From Streptomyces sp. WM6378 (GTDB lineage: Bacteria > Actinomycetota > Actinomycetes > Streptomycetales > Streptomycetaceae), in contig NZ_LGDD01000094.1 of assembly GCF_001279695.1 (NCBI RefSeq), positions 1-64,000 on the forward strand: a DNA stretch of 64,000 nt. The letters are read 5' to 3'. The stretch's first letter is position 1, and the number at the start of each line of letters is the position of its first letter. The position numbers were made by a program, and so were the translations under genes. The notes beneath the pieces are model-generated. The model saw nothing but the letters and a program-made list of their open reading frames with translations. It had not been told where the DNA came from and searched no databases. Shown here piece by piece: positions 1 through 8,481 of the stretch.

Positions 1-900
1 GTCGTACCCCTTCACCTCACCGAAGCGCGACCCCGTCATCCAGTCCGAACGGGCCTGCTGGATGTCCTCGTTGGACCGCCCGATGAAGTTCCACCACATC
101 ACGATCTCCTCCTCGAACGGCTCGCCGCCCAGCAGCATCACGGCCGCGTCGGAGGTCGCCCGGAGGGGGAGTTCGGTGCGGCCGCAGCCCAGGTAGAGCA
201 TGGAGCCGGGAAGGACCGGTACGTCGTCCACGTGGGCCTCGCCCGACATGGCGAGGACGGCGTACTCGAAGTCGGGGTTCACGGGAAGTCGTGCTTCGGC
301 GCCGGCCGTGAGGGCCAGATCCGCGCCGACGATCGGGGTGTAGGTGCTGCCCGGTGACGCGGCGCCGTCGAGTTCGCCCAGGATGACCGTCGCGTCGATG
401 CCCGGTGCGGTGGCGTGCGGCAGATCGGCGTGGTGCTGGAAGTGCGGCTCGACGTGGCGGTGGGCATCGGGCAGGGCAACCCACAGCTGGGCTCCGTGCA
501 GGAAGCGGCTGTGCGACTTGGGGGTTTCCTCCGAGTGGCTGATGGCCCGGCCCGAGGTCATCAGGCCGAGCTCCCGGGGGCGTACGGTCTGCAGGCTGCC
601 GAGGCTGTCGCGGTGCAGCACCTCACCCTGGTGCAGCCAGCTCACGGTCTGCAGGCCCATGTGGGGGTGGGGCGCCACCTGCATGCCGGGTTCGTCGGCG
701 ATGTCGTCGGGGCCGTAGTGGTCGACGAACGCCCAGGCGCCGACCATCCGGCGGCCGAGGTTCGGCAGCAGCCTGCGCACCTCGGTGGACTCGCCGAGTT
801 GCACGGTGCGGGGCGAGAGAAGCTCGCGCACCGGCTCGGCCACGACGAAGCCGCGTCCGCCGCAGACGGAGAGCACGGGCTGGCGATCGAGATTGCTCAT
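1..900 (-). CDS. Pirin family protein (3' end outside window)
   Basis: Reading leftwards from ATG at 900, the frame stays open to the window edge (300 codons, no stop), so the C-terminus is missing. The N-terminal cupin holds the pirin signature: HPHMGLQTVSW (about residues 77-87), HRDSLGS, MTSGRAISHSEE and a late WWNFIGRS. The metal-binding His/Glu positions of the pirin cupin appear present. Pirins are non-haem iron cupins; some are quercetinase-like, others are redox or transcriptional cofactors, and the substrate cannot be told here. It is transcribed away from the 1251 operon. The family call is firm, the role is not. Confidence 0.9.
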   Translation of the reverse strand, partial: MSNLDRQPVLSVCGGRGFVVAEPVRELLSPRTVQLGESTEVRRLLPNLGRRMVGAWAFVDHYGPDDIADEPGMQVAPHPHMGLQTVSWLHQGEVLHRDSLGSLQTVRPRELGLMTSGRAISHSEETPKSHSRFLHGAQLWVALPDAHRHVEPHFQHHADLPHATAPGIDATVILGELDGAASPGSTYTPIVGADLALTAGAEARLPVNPDFEYAVLAMSGEAHVDDVPVLPGSMLYLGCGRTELPLRATSDAAVMLLGGEPFEEEIVMWWNFIGRSNEDIQQARSDWMTGSRFGEVKGYD

Positions 901-1250
901 GCGGTCAACCTATTCCCTCGCGGGGCACGGAGCCCCAGGATCCCGGCACAACCCTGCCAGGTCCCGCCGATGGCCCGCAGCTCTTCGTGTTTCGGCAGGT
1001 CAGCCGGGCGTCGGGAAGAGGCCGTTGGCGCCTCGTGGGCGACAAGCCCGCCCCGTGTCGCCCGGCCAACCCCGCCCCGCCCATGAGACGTCCGCCGTAC
1101 GCCATTCACCTCGCGCTCTCCTCATGCCCCACCATCCGCTCCCCATCGTTCTACATCGTGTAGTAGGTTCTCGTGGCAGCCCCCGCCGGCCCGCTGTCGC
1201 GGCGCCGCGGGAGGCGGAGTTCCGCATGCTCTTCAGGAGGCTGACCGGCC
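901..1250. other. Divergent intergenic region, 350 bp
   Basis: This separates the leftward pirin gene from the rightward glycosyltransferase operon. I see no coding sequence: the long frames here only shadow neighbours. It contains a BlaI-like dyad at 1151-1166 and a clear AGGAGG ribosome site at 1235-1240 for the 1251 gene. Confidence 0.7.
1151..1166. promoter_or_regulatory. Putative BlaI-type operator upstream of the glycosyltransferase operon
   Basis: The sequence CTACATCGTGTAGTAG contains a perfect 5-bp dyad CTACA-TCG-TGTAG. It resembles the TACA/TGTA dyads bound by BlaI/MecI/CopY repressors. A close copy lies at 3304-3319 just before the blaI-like gene, with the same spacing and the same TAG tail. 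Repression of the 1251 operon by the BlaI protein encoded at 3375 is an inference. Confidence 0.6.
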
Positions 1251-2570
1251 GTGCCCCGTCGCGACATCCCGGATGACGTCCGGCCCACCCACCCGCCTCA
1301 CGGCAGCCCCGCCGGCGGCCGGATCACCATCGTTTCCGCGAGTGTGGGCGCGGGGCACGACGGTGCCGCCGATGCGCTCGCCCTGCGTTTGGAGGCGGCC
1401 GGGTTCGCGGTGGACCGGCACGACTTCCTGGATCTGCTGCCGTTCCGGCTCGGCCGGGGCCTGTCCGACGCATACCACCGGCTGCTGACCAGCGCGCCGT
1501 CCGGCTACCAGCGGATCTACGCCGTCACCGAACGCTCGGGCTCCCCCGGCCCCGCGATCCGCGCCCTGCTGCGCAGCGCCGAGAGGCGTACGCTCCGGAC
1601 GATCCGGCCACAGACGCGGGCGGTCGTGTCGACCTATCCGCTCGCCGGCCAGGTACTCGGCGCGCTGCGGCGCGGCGGGCGCCTCACCGTCCCCGCGTTC
1701 ACCTACCTCACCGACTTCTCCGTGCACCCCCTGTGGGTCGCCCCGGGCATCGACGCGCACCTCGCCGCGCATCCGGTACCAGCGGCACAGGCGGCCGCGC
1801 TCGGCGCGGCCGGTGTGAGGGTGACCGGGCCGGTGACCGGGCCCCGTTTCACCGCGGCCGACGAGGCCGAACGCCGGGGCGCCCGGGACCGGTTCGGGCT
1901 CCCCCACGATGCCGCGCTCGCCCTCCTGGTGGCGGGGTCCTGGGGCGTCGGGCCGGTGCGGGAGTCCGCCGCGGAGATACGGGACAGCGCGGCTGCCGAG
2001 CCGGTCGTCGTGTGCGGGCGCAACGCGGCGCTGGCCGAGCAGTTGCGTGCGGACGGCTTCCGGTACGTCCACGAGTGGGTCGGGGACATGCCGCTGCTGA
2101 TGCGCGCCTGCGACGTCCTCGTCCAGAACGCGGGTGGCCTCACCTCTCTCGAAGCGTTCGCCAGCGGGCTGCCCGTGGCCAGTTACCGGTGCATACCGGG
2201 ACATGGGCAGACCAATGCGGCCGCCCTCGACGAGGCGGGTCTTGCCGCCTGGATTCGGGAGCCGCAGGGGCTCACCTCCGTACTGTCGGATCTCGTCAAA
2301 GGGCCTCTCGGGGAGCGCCAGCGTGCGGCCGGGCTTGCTCTTTTCGCGACGGCGCCCGGTCCCGCTGCCGTCATCGCCGACGCGGCTCTCCCCCGCGCGA
2401 ACCCGACGGCGAAACCCCAACTCGCCCGGCATAGAGGGAAGTTGGTGGCTTCTGCCCTGACCGTCACCCTCTCGCTCGGAATCGGCGCGCCGCTCGCCCA
2501 TGCCTATGAGAACGATCGCGGGCGGCTGCCTCACCTCGCCCACAGCTTCTTCGAAAGGTGCGAGCTGTGA
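1251..2570 (+). CDS. MGDG-synthase-like glycosyltransferase (GT28 family)
   Basis: 439 aa from GTG 1251, with AGGAGG ten bases upstream. Residues 27-40 carry the VSASVGAGHDGAA loop typical of MGDG synthase/MurG-type enzymes. The C-terminal half has QNAGGLTSLEAFASGLPV (near 293-310), the nucleotide-sugar binding region of GT-B folds. A hydrophobic stretch near residues 398-415 may anchor the protein to the membrane. The family transfers a sugar from an NDP-sugar to diacylglycerol or another lipid. It overlaps the NodB deacetylase gene by four bases, so the two are translationally coupled. The likely role is glycolipid or envelope glycan synthesis; acceptor unknown. Confidence 0.85.
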   Translation: MPRRDIPDDVRPTHPPHGSPAGGRITIVSASVGAGHDGAADALALRLEAAGFAVDRHDFLDLLPFRLGRGLSDAYHRLLTSAPSGYQRIYAVTERSGSPGPAIRALLRSAERRTLRTIRPQTRAVVSTYPLAGQVLGALRRGGRLTVPAFTYLTDFSVHPLWVAPGIDAHLAAHPVPAAQAAALGAAGVRVTGPVTGPRFTAADEAERRGARDRFGLPHDAALALLVAGSWGVGPVRESAAEIRDSAAAEPVVVCGRNAALAEQLRADGFRYVHEWVGDMPLLMRACDVLVQNAGGLTSLEAFASGLPVASYRCIPGHGQTNAAALDEAGLAAWIREPQGLTSVLSDLVKGPLGERQRAAGLALFATAPGPAAVIADAALPRANPTAKPQLARHRGKLVASALTVTLSLGIGAPLAHAYENDRGRLPHLAHSFFERCEL

Positions 2571-3316
2571 GCTCACGTAGCACCAGGGCCGCGCTGGTCG
2601 TGGCCGCCGGGGCGCTGCCCGCGCTCGCCGTCGCCCACGCGGCGCCGGCCGTGTCCACCCTCGGCCCGCTGCGCAACCGCACCATGCCCCGGCTCGCCGG
2701 CCTCGGACACCCCGACCACATCGCGCTGACCTTCGACGACGGACCCGATCACCTGTCGACCCCGCACTTCCTCCGCCTCCTCGAACGGGAGGGCGTGCGG
2801 GCGACGTTCTTCCTGCTCGGCTCGATGCTCGCCCGCTCGCCGGGTCTCGCCAAGGAGATGGCCGCGGCCGGGCACGAGATCGGCGTACACGGCTGGGAGC
2901 ACCGCCCGCTGGTCCTGCGCGGCCCGCGCGCCACCCATGACGACCTGGCGCGCGCCCGCGACCTGGTCGGCGAGGTCACCGGCGAGCGCCCCCGCCTCTT
3001 CCGGCCGCCGTACGGGGTGATGAGCACGGGTGCCCATCTCGCCTGCCGGGACCTCGGTCTCACGCCCGTGCTGTGGACGGCCTGGGGCGAGGACTGGCGC
3101 CGCCGGGCCACGCCGGGCTCGGTGCACGACACGGTGATGGGCTCGCTGCGCGGCGGCGGCACGGTGCTGCTCCACGACTCCGACTGCACCTCCGCCACGG
3201 GCTCGTGGCGCACCACCCTGGCCGCGCTGCCCGCGCTCCTCGACACCTGGCGGGCCCGGGGCTGGCGGACCGGCCCGCTGCGCGACCACGGCTGCGACCG
3301 GCTCTACGCCACGTAG
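2567..3316 (+). CDS. Polysaccharide deacetylase (NodB/CE4 family), secreted or membrane-anchored
   Basis: 249 aa. GTG 2567 is chosen because it overlaps the upstream stop in a GTGA arrangement and has GAAAGG eight bases before it; GTG 2558 lies too close to that site. An N-terminal hydrophobic segment (about 8-26) is a signal peptide or anchor. NodB motifs are complete: TFDDGPD (55-61), HGWEH (108-112, the metal-binding HxxxH) and RPPYG (146-150). CE4 enzymes remove N- or O-acetyl groups from peptidoglycan, chitin-like or other glycans. Coupling to a lipid glycosyltransferase suggests the two act on one envelope glycan. Confidence 0.9.
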   Translation: MSSRSTRAALVVAAGALPALAVAHAAPAVSTLGPLRNRTMPRLAGLGHPDHIALTFDDGPDHLSTPHFLRLLEREGVRATFFLLGSMLARSPGLAKEMAAAGHEIGVHGWEHRPLVLRGPRATHDDLARARDLVGEVTGERPRLFRPPYGVMSTGAHLACRDLGLTPVLWTAWGEDWRRRATPGSVHDTVMGSLRGGGTVLLHDSDCTSATGSWRTTLAALPALLDTWRARGWRTGPLRDHGCDRLYAT

Positions 3317-3319
3317 TAG
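3304..3319. promoter_or_regulatory. Putative BlaI-type operator before the blaI-like gene
   Basis: CTACGCCACGTAGTAG, a perfect CTACG-CCA-CGTAG dyad, overlaps the stop codon of the deacetylase gene (3314-3316) and lies 56 bp upstream of the repressor start. Over 20 bases it matches the 1151 site at about 14 positions. This fits autoregulation by the BlaI-like protein. Confidence 0.6.
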
Positions 3320-3374
3320 CTTGGGCTCCACCCGGTGGCCACCGGGATCAGCGCGGCAACAAAGGGGTACGAAC

Positions 3375-3758
3375 GTGGCGAACGACGGCGCCGGGACGGC
3401 CGGGCGGCGGGCGCCCGGTGAGCTGGAGAACGAGGTGCTCGCCGCGCTCTGGGCGGCCGGCGAACCAGCGGCGGCCAGTACGGTCCGCGAGCACGTCGCC
3501 GGCGATCCGGCGTACACGACCGTCCTGACCATTCTGTCCCGGCTGTACGAGAAGGGCCTGGTCACCCGGAAGCGGGCCGGCCGCGGCTACCTCTACTCCC
3601 CCGTGCGGGACGAGGCCGGGCATGCCGCGGCCGGCATGCGGGCGCTCCTGGAGAAGGGCGGCGACCGGGCCGCGGTGCTCGCCCGGTTCGTGTCCGAACT
3701 CGGCACCGAGGACGAAGAGATCTTGGAGCAGTTGCTGCGCGGGCACAAGGAGGGCTGA
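3375..3758 (+). CDS. BlaI/MecI/CopY family transcriptional repressor
   Basis: 127 aa from GTG 3375, preceded by AAAGGGG at 3361-3367; longer in-frame starts lack such a site. It has the typical winged helix: LENEVLAALWAAGEPA, then TTVLTILSRLYEKGLVTRKRAGRGYLYSP, then a C-terminal dimerisation helix rich in Asp/Glu. BlaI proteins are dimeric repressors inactivated by cleavage through a partner M56 protease. That partner gene starts four bases after this stop. Its likely targets are the two dyads at 1151 and 3304. Confidence 0.92.
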   Translation: MANDGAGTAGRRAPGELENEVLAALWAAGEPAAASTVREHVAGDPAYTTVLTILSRLYEKGLVTRKRAGRGYLYSPVRDEAGHAAAGMRALLEKGGDRAAVLARFVSELGTEDEEILEQLLRGHKEG

Positions 3759-3761
3759 GCG

Positions 3762-4709
3762 GTGCGCGTCGCCCTCTTCACTCCCCTCGCGGTCAGCGCG
3801 GTGCTCGCGCTCGCGGCGCCCTGGGCCGGCGGCCGGCTGCCGCCGCGCATGGCCGCCTGGCTTTTGACGCTGGCCTCGCTGGTCGCGGCGGTCGGCGCGG
3901 CGACCGCGCTCGGCATGATGGCCTTCACTCTCATCGCGCAGATCCCGGCCGTGGCCGCGGAGGGCGAATGGTCGCCCGGTCTGGTGGCCGCGCACACCCC
4001 GGTCAACTGGCTGGTGGCCGCGGTCTGCACATTGGCCGTCGTCGGCTGTGCGGGTGCGCTCGCGGTCAGCGCCTGGCGGCAGGGCGCGGTCTGGCTGGCT
4101 GCCCGACGGGAGTGCGGTGCGCTCCCAACTGGCAGTGATTTGGCGGTGGTTGACGATCCCGTACCGCATGCGTTCGCGCTGCCGGGTTCGCCCGGGCGCG
4201 TGGTCATCTCGTCCGGGATGCTGCGCGCGCTGTCCACCGACGAACGCTCCGCGCTGCTCGCCCACGAGCGGGCCCATCTGCGCCACCGCCACCATCTGTT
4301 CCTGCTGGTGCTGCGTCTGGCGGCGGCGCTCAATCCGATGCTGCGGCCGGTGGCGCGGGCCGGGGGTTTCGCGGTGGAGCGCTGGGCGGACGAGGAGGCC
4401 GGGACGCTGGTAGGCGACCGGTCGCTGGTGGCGCGGGCGGTGGCCCGGGCAGCTCTCGCGGCCAAGCGGACCCCACAACGCTCGCTGGCCGCGACCGGCG
4501 GCCCGGTCCCGCAGCGCGTACGGGCGCTGCTCGCTCCGCCGCCGCCCCTGCGCCGCGATCTGGTCGTGGCACACGCGCTTCTGATGGTGATCTGCTGTTC
4601 CAGCCTGGCGCTGTCCGCCAATGACATGGACCAGCTCTTCGACACGGCCTCGCCCGGCCACGCGTACGCGGCCGGGCGTCTCCACCACCATCACCACCAC
4701 GAGGGCTGA
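3762..4709 (+). CDS. M56 family membrane metallopeptidase (BlaR1/MecR1-like, no sensor domain)
   Basis: 315 aa from GTG 3762. There are membrane segments near 5-20, 32-60 and 80-105, then the zinc motif LLAHERAHLRHRHH (HExxH-type HERAH at 168-172) and the downstream ERWADEEAG glutamate. A last hydrophobic segment near 270-285 is followed by a short tail ending in six consecutive histidines (308-313) and EG. No penicillin-binding sensor domain is present, unlike BlaR1. Paired with the BlaI repressor at 3375, it probably releases repression by proteolysis in response to an unknown envelope signal. Confidence 0.9.
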   Translation: MRVALFTPLAVSAVLALAAPWAGGRLPPRMAAWLLTLASLVAAVGAATALGMMAFTLIAQIPAVAAEGEWSPGLVAAHTPVNWLVAAVCTLAVVGCAGALAVSAWRQGAVWLAARRECGALPTGSDLAVVDDPVPHAFALPGSPGRVVISSGMLRALSTDERSALLAHERAHLRHRHHLFLLVLRLAAALNPMLRPVARAGGFAVERWADEEAGTLVGDRSLVARAVARAALAAKRTPQRSLAATGGPVPQRVRALLAPPPPLRRDLVVAHALLMVICCSSLALSANDMDQLFDTASPGHAYAAGRLHHHHHHEG

Positions 4710-4734
4710 GAGCCTGTCCGGGCCCGCCCGAGCC

Positions 4735-6006
4735 TCAGGTCGCGAGCAGCCCCCGGCCCAGCCAGTCCGAGGAGTCCTTCACGCCCGGCAGCGCGAAGAA
4801 GTAGCCGCCGCCGGTCGGGGAGATGTAGTCGACGAGCGGCTCGTCGATGAGGCGTTCCTGGGTCGCCTCGAACTGCCGCTTGACGTCCTGCTGGTAGCTG
4901 CAGAAGACCAGGCCCATGTCGAGGTTGCCGACGTTGTCGATGCCCCGGTCGTAGTTGTAACCCCGGCGCAGGATGCGGGTGTTGTCGGTCTGGGGGGTCC
5001 TGGGGTTGGCGAGGCGGATGTGCGCGTCCATCGGGATCGCGTTGCCCTGCGGGTCCTTGGCGTAGTTGGGGCTGTCGGTCTCGACCGCGCCGTCCAGCGG
5101 GGCGCCGGTGTCCTTGCGGCGGCCGAACATCTTCTCCTGCTCGGTGAGCGAGACCCGGTCCCAGAACTCGACGAGCATGCGGATCACGCGGATGACCTGG
5201 TAGCTGCCGCCGACCGCCCAGGACGGCTCGCCCAGCGTGTCGCCGACCCAGATCAGCCGGTCGGTCTCGCGCACGGACTTCACGTCCGGGTTGACGATGC
5301 CGTCCTTGAAGCCGAGCAGGTTGCGCTGGGCGCCGGTGGGGCGCGGCGCGTTCTGGAAGCCGTCGATGCGCCACTTGATCTGCATGGCGCCGCGGGTGTG
5401 CCGGGCGATGTCGCGCAGCGCGTGCAGGACCACGTCCTGGCGGGCGCCGCAGATCTGGAGCGAGAGGTCGCCGTGGCATTCGGCGGCCTTCAGGTTGTCG
5501 TTGGGGAAGGTCCGCATGGGCGTGAGGCGGACCGGCTTGGCCTTGGCGAGTCCGTACCGGTCGTCGAAGAGCGAGGCGCCGACGCCGACCGTGACGGTCA
5601 GCGCGTCGGCGGGGACCTCCGGGCCGAGGATGCCGTTGTCGGACGGCGGGGCGCCGACGCCGAGGTCGGCGGGGGCGCCGCCCGCGGTCAGGAAGCGGGC
5701 CCGTTCGGTGATGGTGCGCAGCAGGTCGGCGAGGTCGCCCCGACTGTCGGCTATGACGTCGAGGGAGACGAAGGTGGCGGCCGCGGGCTGTGGCGTGACG
5801 ATGCCGGCCTGGTGGGCGCCGTGGAAGGGCACCTTCCCCGAGTCGGCGGTGCCGGCCGCGTGCGCCTCGCCGGTACCGGCCTGGCTCAGCGCGAATCCCC
5901 CGCCGGCCAGGACGGCACCGGCCGCGCCCGCGCCCAGGGCCGTCTTGACGAACGAGCGCCGTCCGGCGGGGCAGCCGCCTTGCGGGGCAGGGGTTTCGGC
6001 GGGCAT
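4735..6006 (-). CDS. efeB: Deferrochelatase/peroxidase EfeB (Dyp-type, Tat-exported)
   Basis: 423 aa from ATG 6006, with AAGGGA nine bases upstream. An alternative ATG at 6051, touching the efeUO stop, would add 15 residues. A Tat signal (GRRSFVKTALGAGAAGAV) starts 15 residues in. The Dyp core contains the GFKDGIVNPD motif (GxxDG, distal-face Asp) and IRLANPRTPQTD. EfeB binds haem in the periplasmic or outer space and works with EfeU/EfeO in ferrous iron uptake, and has been proposed to release iron from haem. It follows efeUO directly, so one iron-regulated operon is likely. Confidence 0.93.
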   Translation of the reverse strand: MPAETPAPQGGCPAGRRSFVKTALGAGAAGAVLAGGGFALSQAGTGEAHAAGTADSGKVPFHGAHQAGIVTPQPAAATFVSLDVIADSRGDLADLLRTITERARFLTAGGAPADLGVGAPPSDNGILGPEVPADALTVTVGVGASLFDDRYGLAKAKPVRLTPMRTFPNDNLKAAECHGDLSLQICGARQDVVLHALRDIARHTRGAMQIKWRIDGFQNAPRPTGAQRNLLGFKDGIVNPDVKSVRETDRLIWVGDTLGEPSWAVGGSYQVIRVIRMLVEFWDRVSLTEQEKMFGRRKDTGAPLDGAVETDSPNYAKDPQGNAIPMDAHIRLANPRTPQTDNTRILRRGYNYDRGIDNVGNLDMGLVFCSYQQDVKRQFEATQERLIDEPLVDYISPTGGGYFFALPGVKDSSDWLGRGLLAT

Positions 6007-6050
6007 GTCGGGGTTCCCTTCGGGGCGTGCGGCAGGTCGTTCGGCGGGCA

Positions 6051-8138
6051 TCAGGCGGACTTCCGGATCTCCAGGAGGTCCGGCACCGGGGCCAGGTCCT
6101 CAAGGAGCTGGCCGGTCGCGCCGTTCAGGCGGGCGCGGCCGGCGGCGTCCAGCTTGTCGACGGGCGTCCAGCTCCGGTCGTGGTGGACCGAGTCGAGCAG
6201 TTTCTGTACGCGGTCGATGTCTGCGTCGACCCTGGGGAGCAGCTGCGCGTCCCGGGAGGCGAGCAGGGGGCGCAGCACGCCGAGGAGTTCGCGCGTTCCC
6301 GCGAGGTTGGCGTCGGCGGTGGCGAGCGTGGTTCCGCTGCCCTGGTCAGCGTCGCCGGTCAGCTCGAACTGGAGGGTGTTCTCCAGGATCTCGTGAGTGC
6401 GCAGCGGCAGGTCCGCCGGGTCGAAGTCCTGGGTGGGGAACGCCTTTTGGAGGCCCGTCACATCGTCGGCGAGGCGGGCGGCGGGCGCGGCGAGGTCACT
6501 CGCCGACTGGCCGTGCCACAGGCCGTACTCGACCCGGTGGAAGCCCGTGAAGTCCTTGTCGTTCACCCCGTCCGGGAGTCCGGCCGTGCGCCCGTTGATC
6601 TTCTTGTCGAAGTCCTGGAAGGTGCCGTAGGCGGCGCCGAGCGAGGCGTACGTACGGTGCGCGGTGAGCCAGTCGGTGCGCGCGGCGTCGAGGTTGCCGC
6701 CCGCTATGTCGTCGCTGAGCTGCTTGGTCTGGGCGACCAGGGTGGCCAGACCCTGGTTCACGTACTGCTTGTACGAGGTGAGGGGCGCGGCCAGGTCGGC
6801 CTCGGAGACCGGCACGACCGCCTTGCCCGCGGCGCCGCCGCTGACGCGTACGGACGCGGAGGTGACGGCCTTGCCGCCGGTGGGCACGCAGCGCCAGGCG
6901 TAGGAGCCGCCCGCGACGGTGGCGACCAGGTCGCGGGTGGTGCCGGGGGCCAGGCCCTCGATCTCGCCGTACACCGCGTTGCTCGCGGGGTCGATGAGAT
7001 AGACCTCGGAGGCCTTGTCACCGGTGTTGTGCATCTGGAAGGTCTGGCGGCCGGGCTTCGGCGCGGTGAAGCCCTTGCCGCAGTCCTTCTCGGACACGGC
7101 CACGGTCTGCGCATCGGCCGGCTTGGAACCGCCGAGGGCGACGACCGCACCCGCGACGACCGCGGGGACGGCGACCACGGCGACCGGGATCACCCAGGCG
7201 GGGCGGCGGGACGCGGCCGTCTCGGGCTCGGCGGGCTTGCCCTCAGCGGCCGGTTCGGCGGACTCGGCGGACTCGGCCGACCCTGCCGATTTGGCGGGCG
7301 CCACGGGCTTGGCGGGCTTCACCGCGACCGTCCGCACGCCCCGTACGAACAGGGTCATCACCACGGCGAGGTAGCCGGCATAGGCGACGACCTGGAGCCA
7401 CGTCATCGTCGGCGTCAGGTTGAACACGCCCTGGACGAGGGTGCTGTACCAGGAGCCAGGGTCGATGCTCTGGCTCAGATCCACGGCGTACGCGGACTTG
7501 CCGGGCAGCACTCCGCCTTCCTGGAGGTCGCGCAGGCCGTAACCGAGCACTCCGGCGGCTATGACGATGAGGACGGCGCCGGTGGCGGTGAAGAACTTCG
7601 TGAGGTTGATCTTCAGGACCCGGCGGTACAGGCCCCAGCAGAGCCCGGTGGCGATGACGATGCCGATGCCGGCGCCGATCATCGGGCCCGTGGACTCGCC
7701 GGCCGCGCGGGCCGTGGTCCACAGGAACAGGGCGGTCTCCAGGCCCTCGCGGCCCACCGCGAGGAACGAGGTGGCGACGAGCATGCCGGCGCCCATGGCG
7801 AGCGCCCCGGTGACCTTCTCCTTGATCTCGCCGGAGAGGCTGCGCGCGGAGCGGCGCATCCAGAACACCATCGCCGTGACGAACGCGACGGCGATCACGC
7901 TGAGCGTGCCGCCGAACGCCTCCTGGGCGGTTCCGGACATGCTGGCGGCGGTGAAGGTGAGCACCGCGCCGAAGCTCATCGCCAGGGCGACCGCCGCGAG
8001 CACTCCCGTCCACACCTGCGGCAGGCGGGACTTGGCCCCGGCGCGCACGAGCGTGGCGACCAGGATCGAGACGATCAGCCCCGCCTCAAGCCCTTCCCTC
8101 AATCCGATCAAGAAGCTTGGAAACGCGTCGTCCCACAT
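6051..8138 (-). CDS. efeUO: EfeU-EfeO fusion: iron permease joined to iron-binding lipoprotein-like module
   Basis: 695 aa from ATG 8138 with a GGGGAG site upstream. Residues 1-280 form an FTR1/EfeU permease with about seven membrane segments and two REGLE motifs (14-18 and 130-134) that carry iron. An Ala/Glu/Pro-rich linker (about 280-315) and another membrane helix lead to a cupredoxin-like domain (about 335-435). The C-terminal EfeO imelysin/M75 domain contains the HRVEYGLWHG motif. In enteric bacteria these are separate proteins; here transport and metal delivery are tethered. EfeB follows. Confidence 0.93.
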   Translation of the reverse strand: MWDDAFPSFLIGLREGLEAGLIVSILVATLVRAGAKSRLPQVWTGVLAAVALAMSFGAVLTFTAASMSGTAQEAFGGTLSVIAVAFVTAMVFWMRRSARSLSGEIKEKVTGALAMGAGMLVATSFLAVGREGLETALFLWTTARAAGESTGPMIGAGIGIVIATGLCWGLYRRVLKINLTKFFTATGAVLIVIAAGVLGYGLRDLQEGGVLPGKSAYAVDLSQSIDPGSWYSTLVQGVFNLTPTMTWLQVVAYAGYLAVVMTLFVRGVRTVAVKPAKPVAPAKSAGSAESAESAEPAAEGKPAEPETAASRRPAWVIPVAVVAVPAVVAGAVVALGGSKPADAQTVAVSEKDCGKGFTAPKPGRQTFQMHNTGDKASEVYLIDPASNAVYGEIEGLAPGTTRDLVATVAGGSYAWRCVPTGGKAVTSASVRVSGGAAGKAVVPVSEADLAAPLTSYKQYVNQGLATLVAQTKQLSDDIAGGNLDAARTDWLTAHRTYASLGAAYGTFQDFDKKINGRTAGLPDGVNDKDFTGFHRVEYGLWHGQSASDLAAPAARLADDVTGLQKAFPTQDFDPADLPLRTHEILENTLQFELTGDADQGSGTTLATADANLAGTRELLGVLRPLLASRDAQLLPRVDADIDRVQKLLDSVHHDRSWTPVDKLDAAGRARLNGATGQLLEDLAPVPDLLEIRKSA

Positions 8139-8178
8139 GCCGTTCTCCCCAGCCCTGCAAAGGCGTGCCTCGCCTCAG

Positions 8179-8197
8179 TTAGCGAAGGCATACCTTA
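8179..8197 (-). promoter_or_regulatory. Iron box (IdeR/DmdR/DtxR-type operator) of the efe operon
   Basis: On the minus strand TAAGGTATGCCTTCGCTAA matches the 19-bp actinobacterial DtxR/IdeR/DmdR consensus (TTAGGTTAGSCTAACCTAA) at about 13 positions. It lies 41-59 bp upstream of efeUO, where a bound repressor would block transcription when iron is plentiful. Confidence 0.75.
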
Positions 8198-8356
8198 ATC
8201 AAAGAGCCTGTGAGCCGTCTACGCGGGTGTAGTCAAGGGGTTCCCAAGGCATAAGGGGCCCAGGTGGCCGGCCGATCCGGACCTCGCGCTTCCATACCGT
8301 CGCACACGACCCGCAAGCGGCGGACGACCCCTCCCCGCAGACCTCACAGGTCGATC

Positions 8357-8374
8357 GTCTACAGTCCCGTAGAC
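8357..8374. promoter_or_regulatory. Inverted repeat upstream of the COG4705 gene
   Basis: GTCTAC-AGTCCC-GTAGAC is a perfect 6-bp dyad with a 6-nt spacer, about 110 bp before the 8482 start. It shares CTAC/GTAG arms with the BlaI-like sites but with one base more between them. It is a candidate operator for the rightward gene; the regulator is unknown. Confidence 0.4.
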
Positions 8375-8481
8375 ATTCACTTGGCGGCAATCACCGCCAG
8401 GTCGGACTCATTGGCCCAACCATGCCTGAATCAGGGGCAGTTGGGGCTGGGCGCGGCCGCGCCGGGAGGGCAGGAACGACC

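Noticed and set aside
6027..8198. 723-aa plus-strand ORF opposite efeUO
   Set aside because: It is the antisense shadow of a gene with complete EfeU and EfeO motifs; the composition is low-complexity Gly/Val/Arg/His with no domain.
8199..8390. 63-aa minus-strand ORF upstream of efeUO
   Set aside because: It contains six cysteines and a start codon, but has no ribosome site and overlaps the iron-box promoter region.
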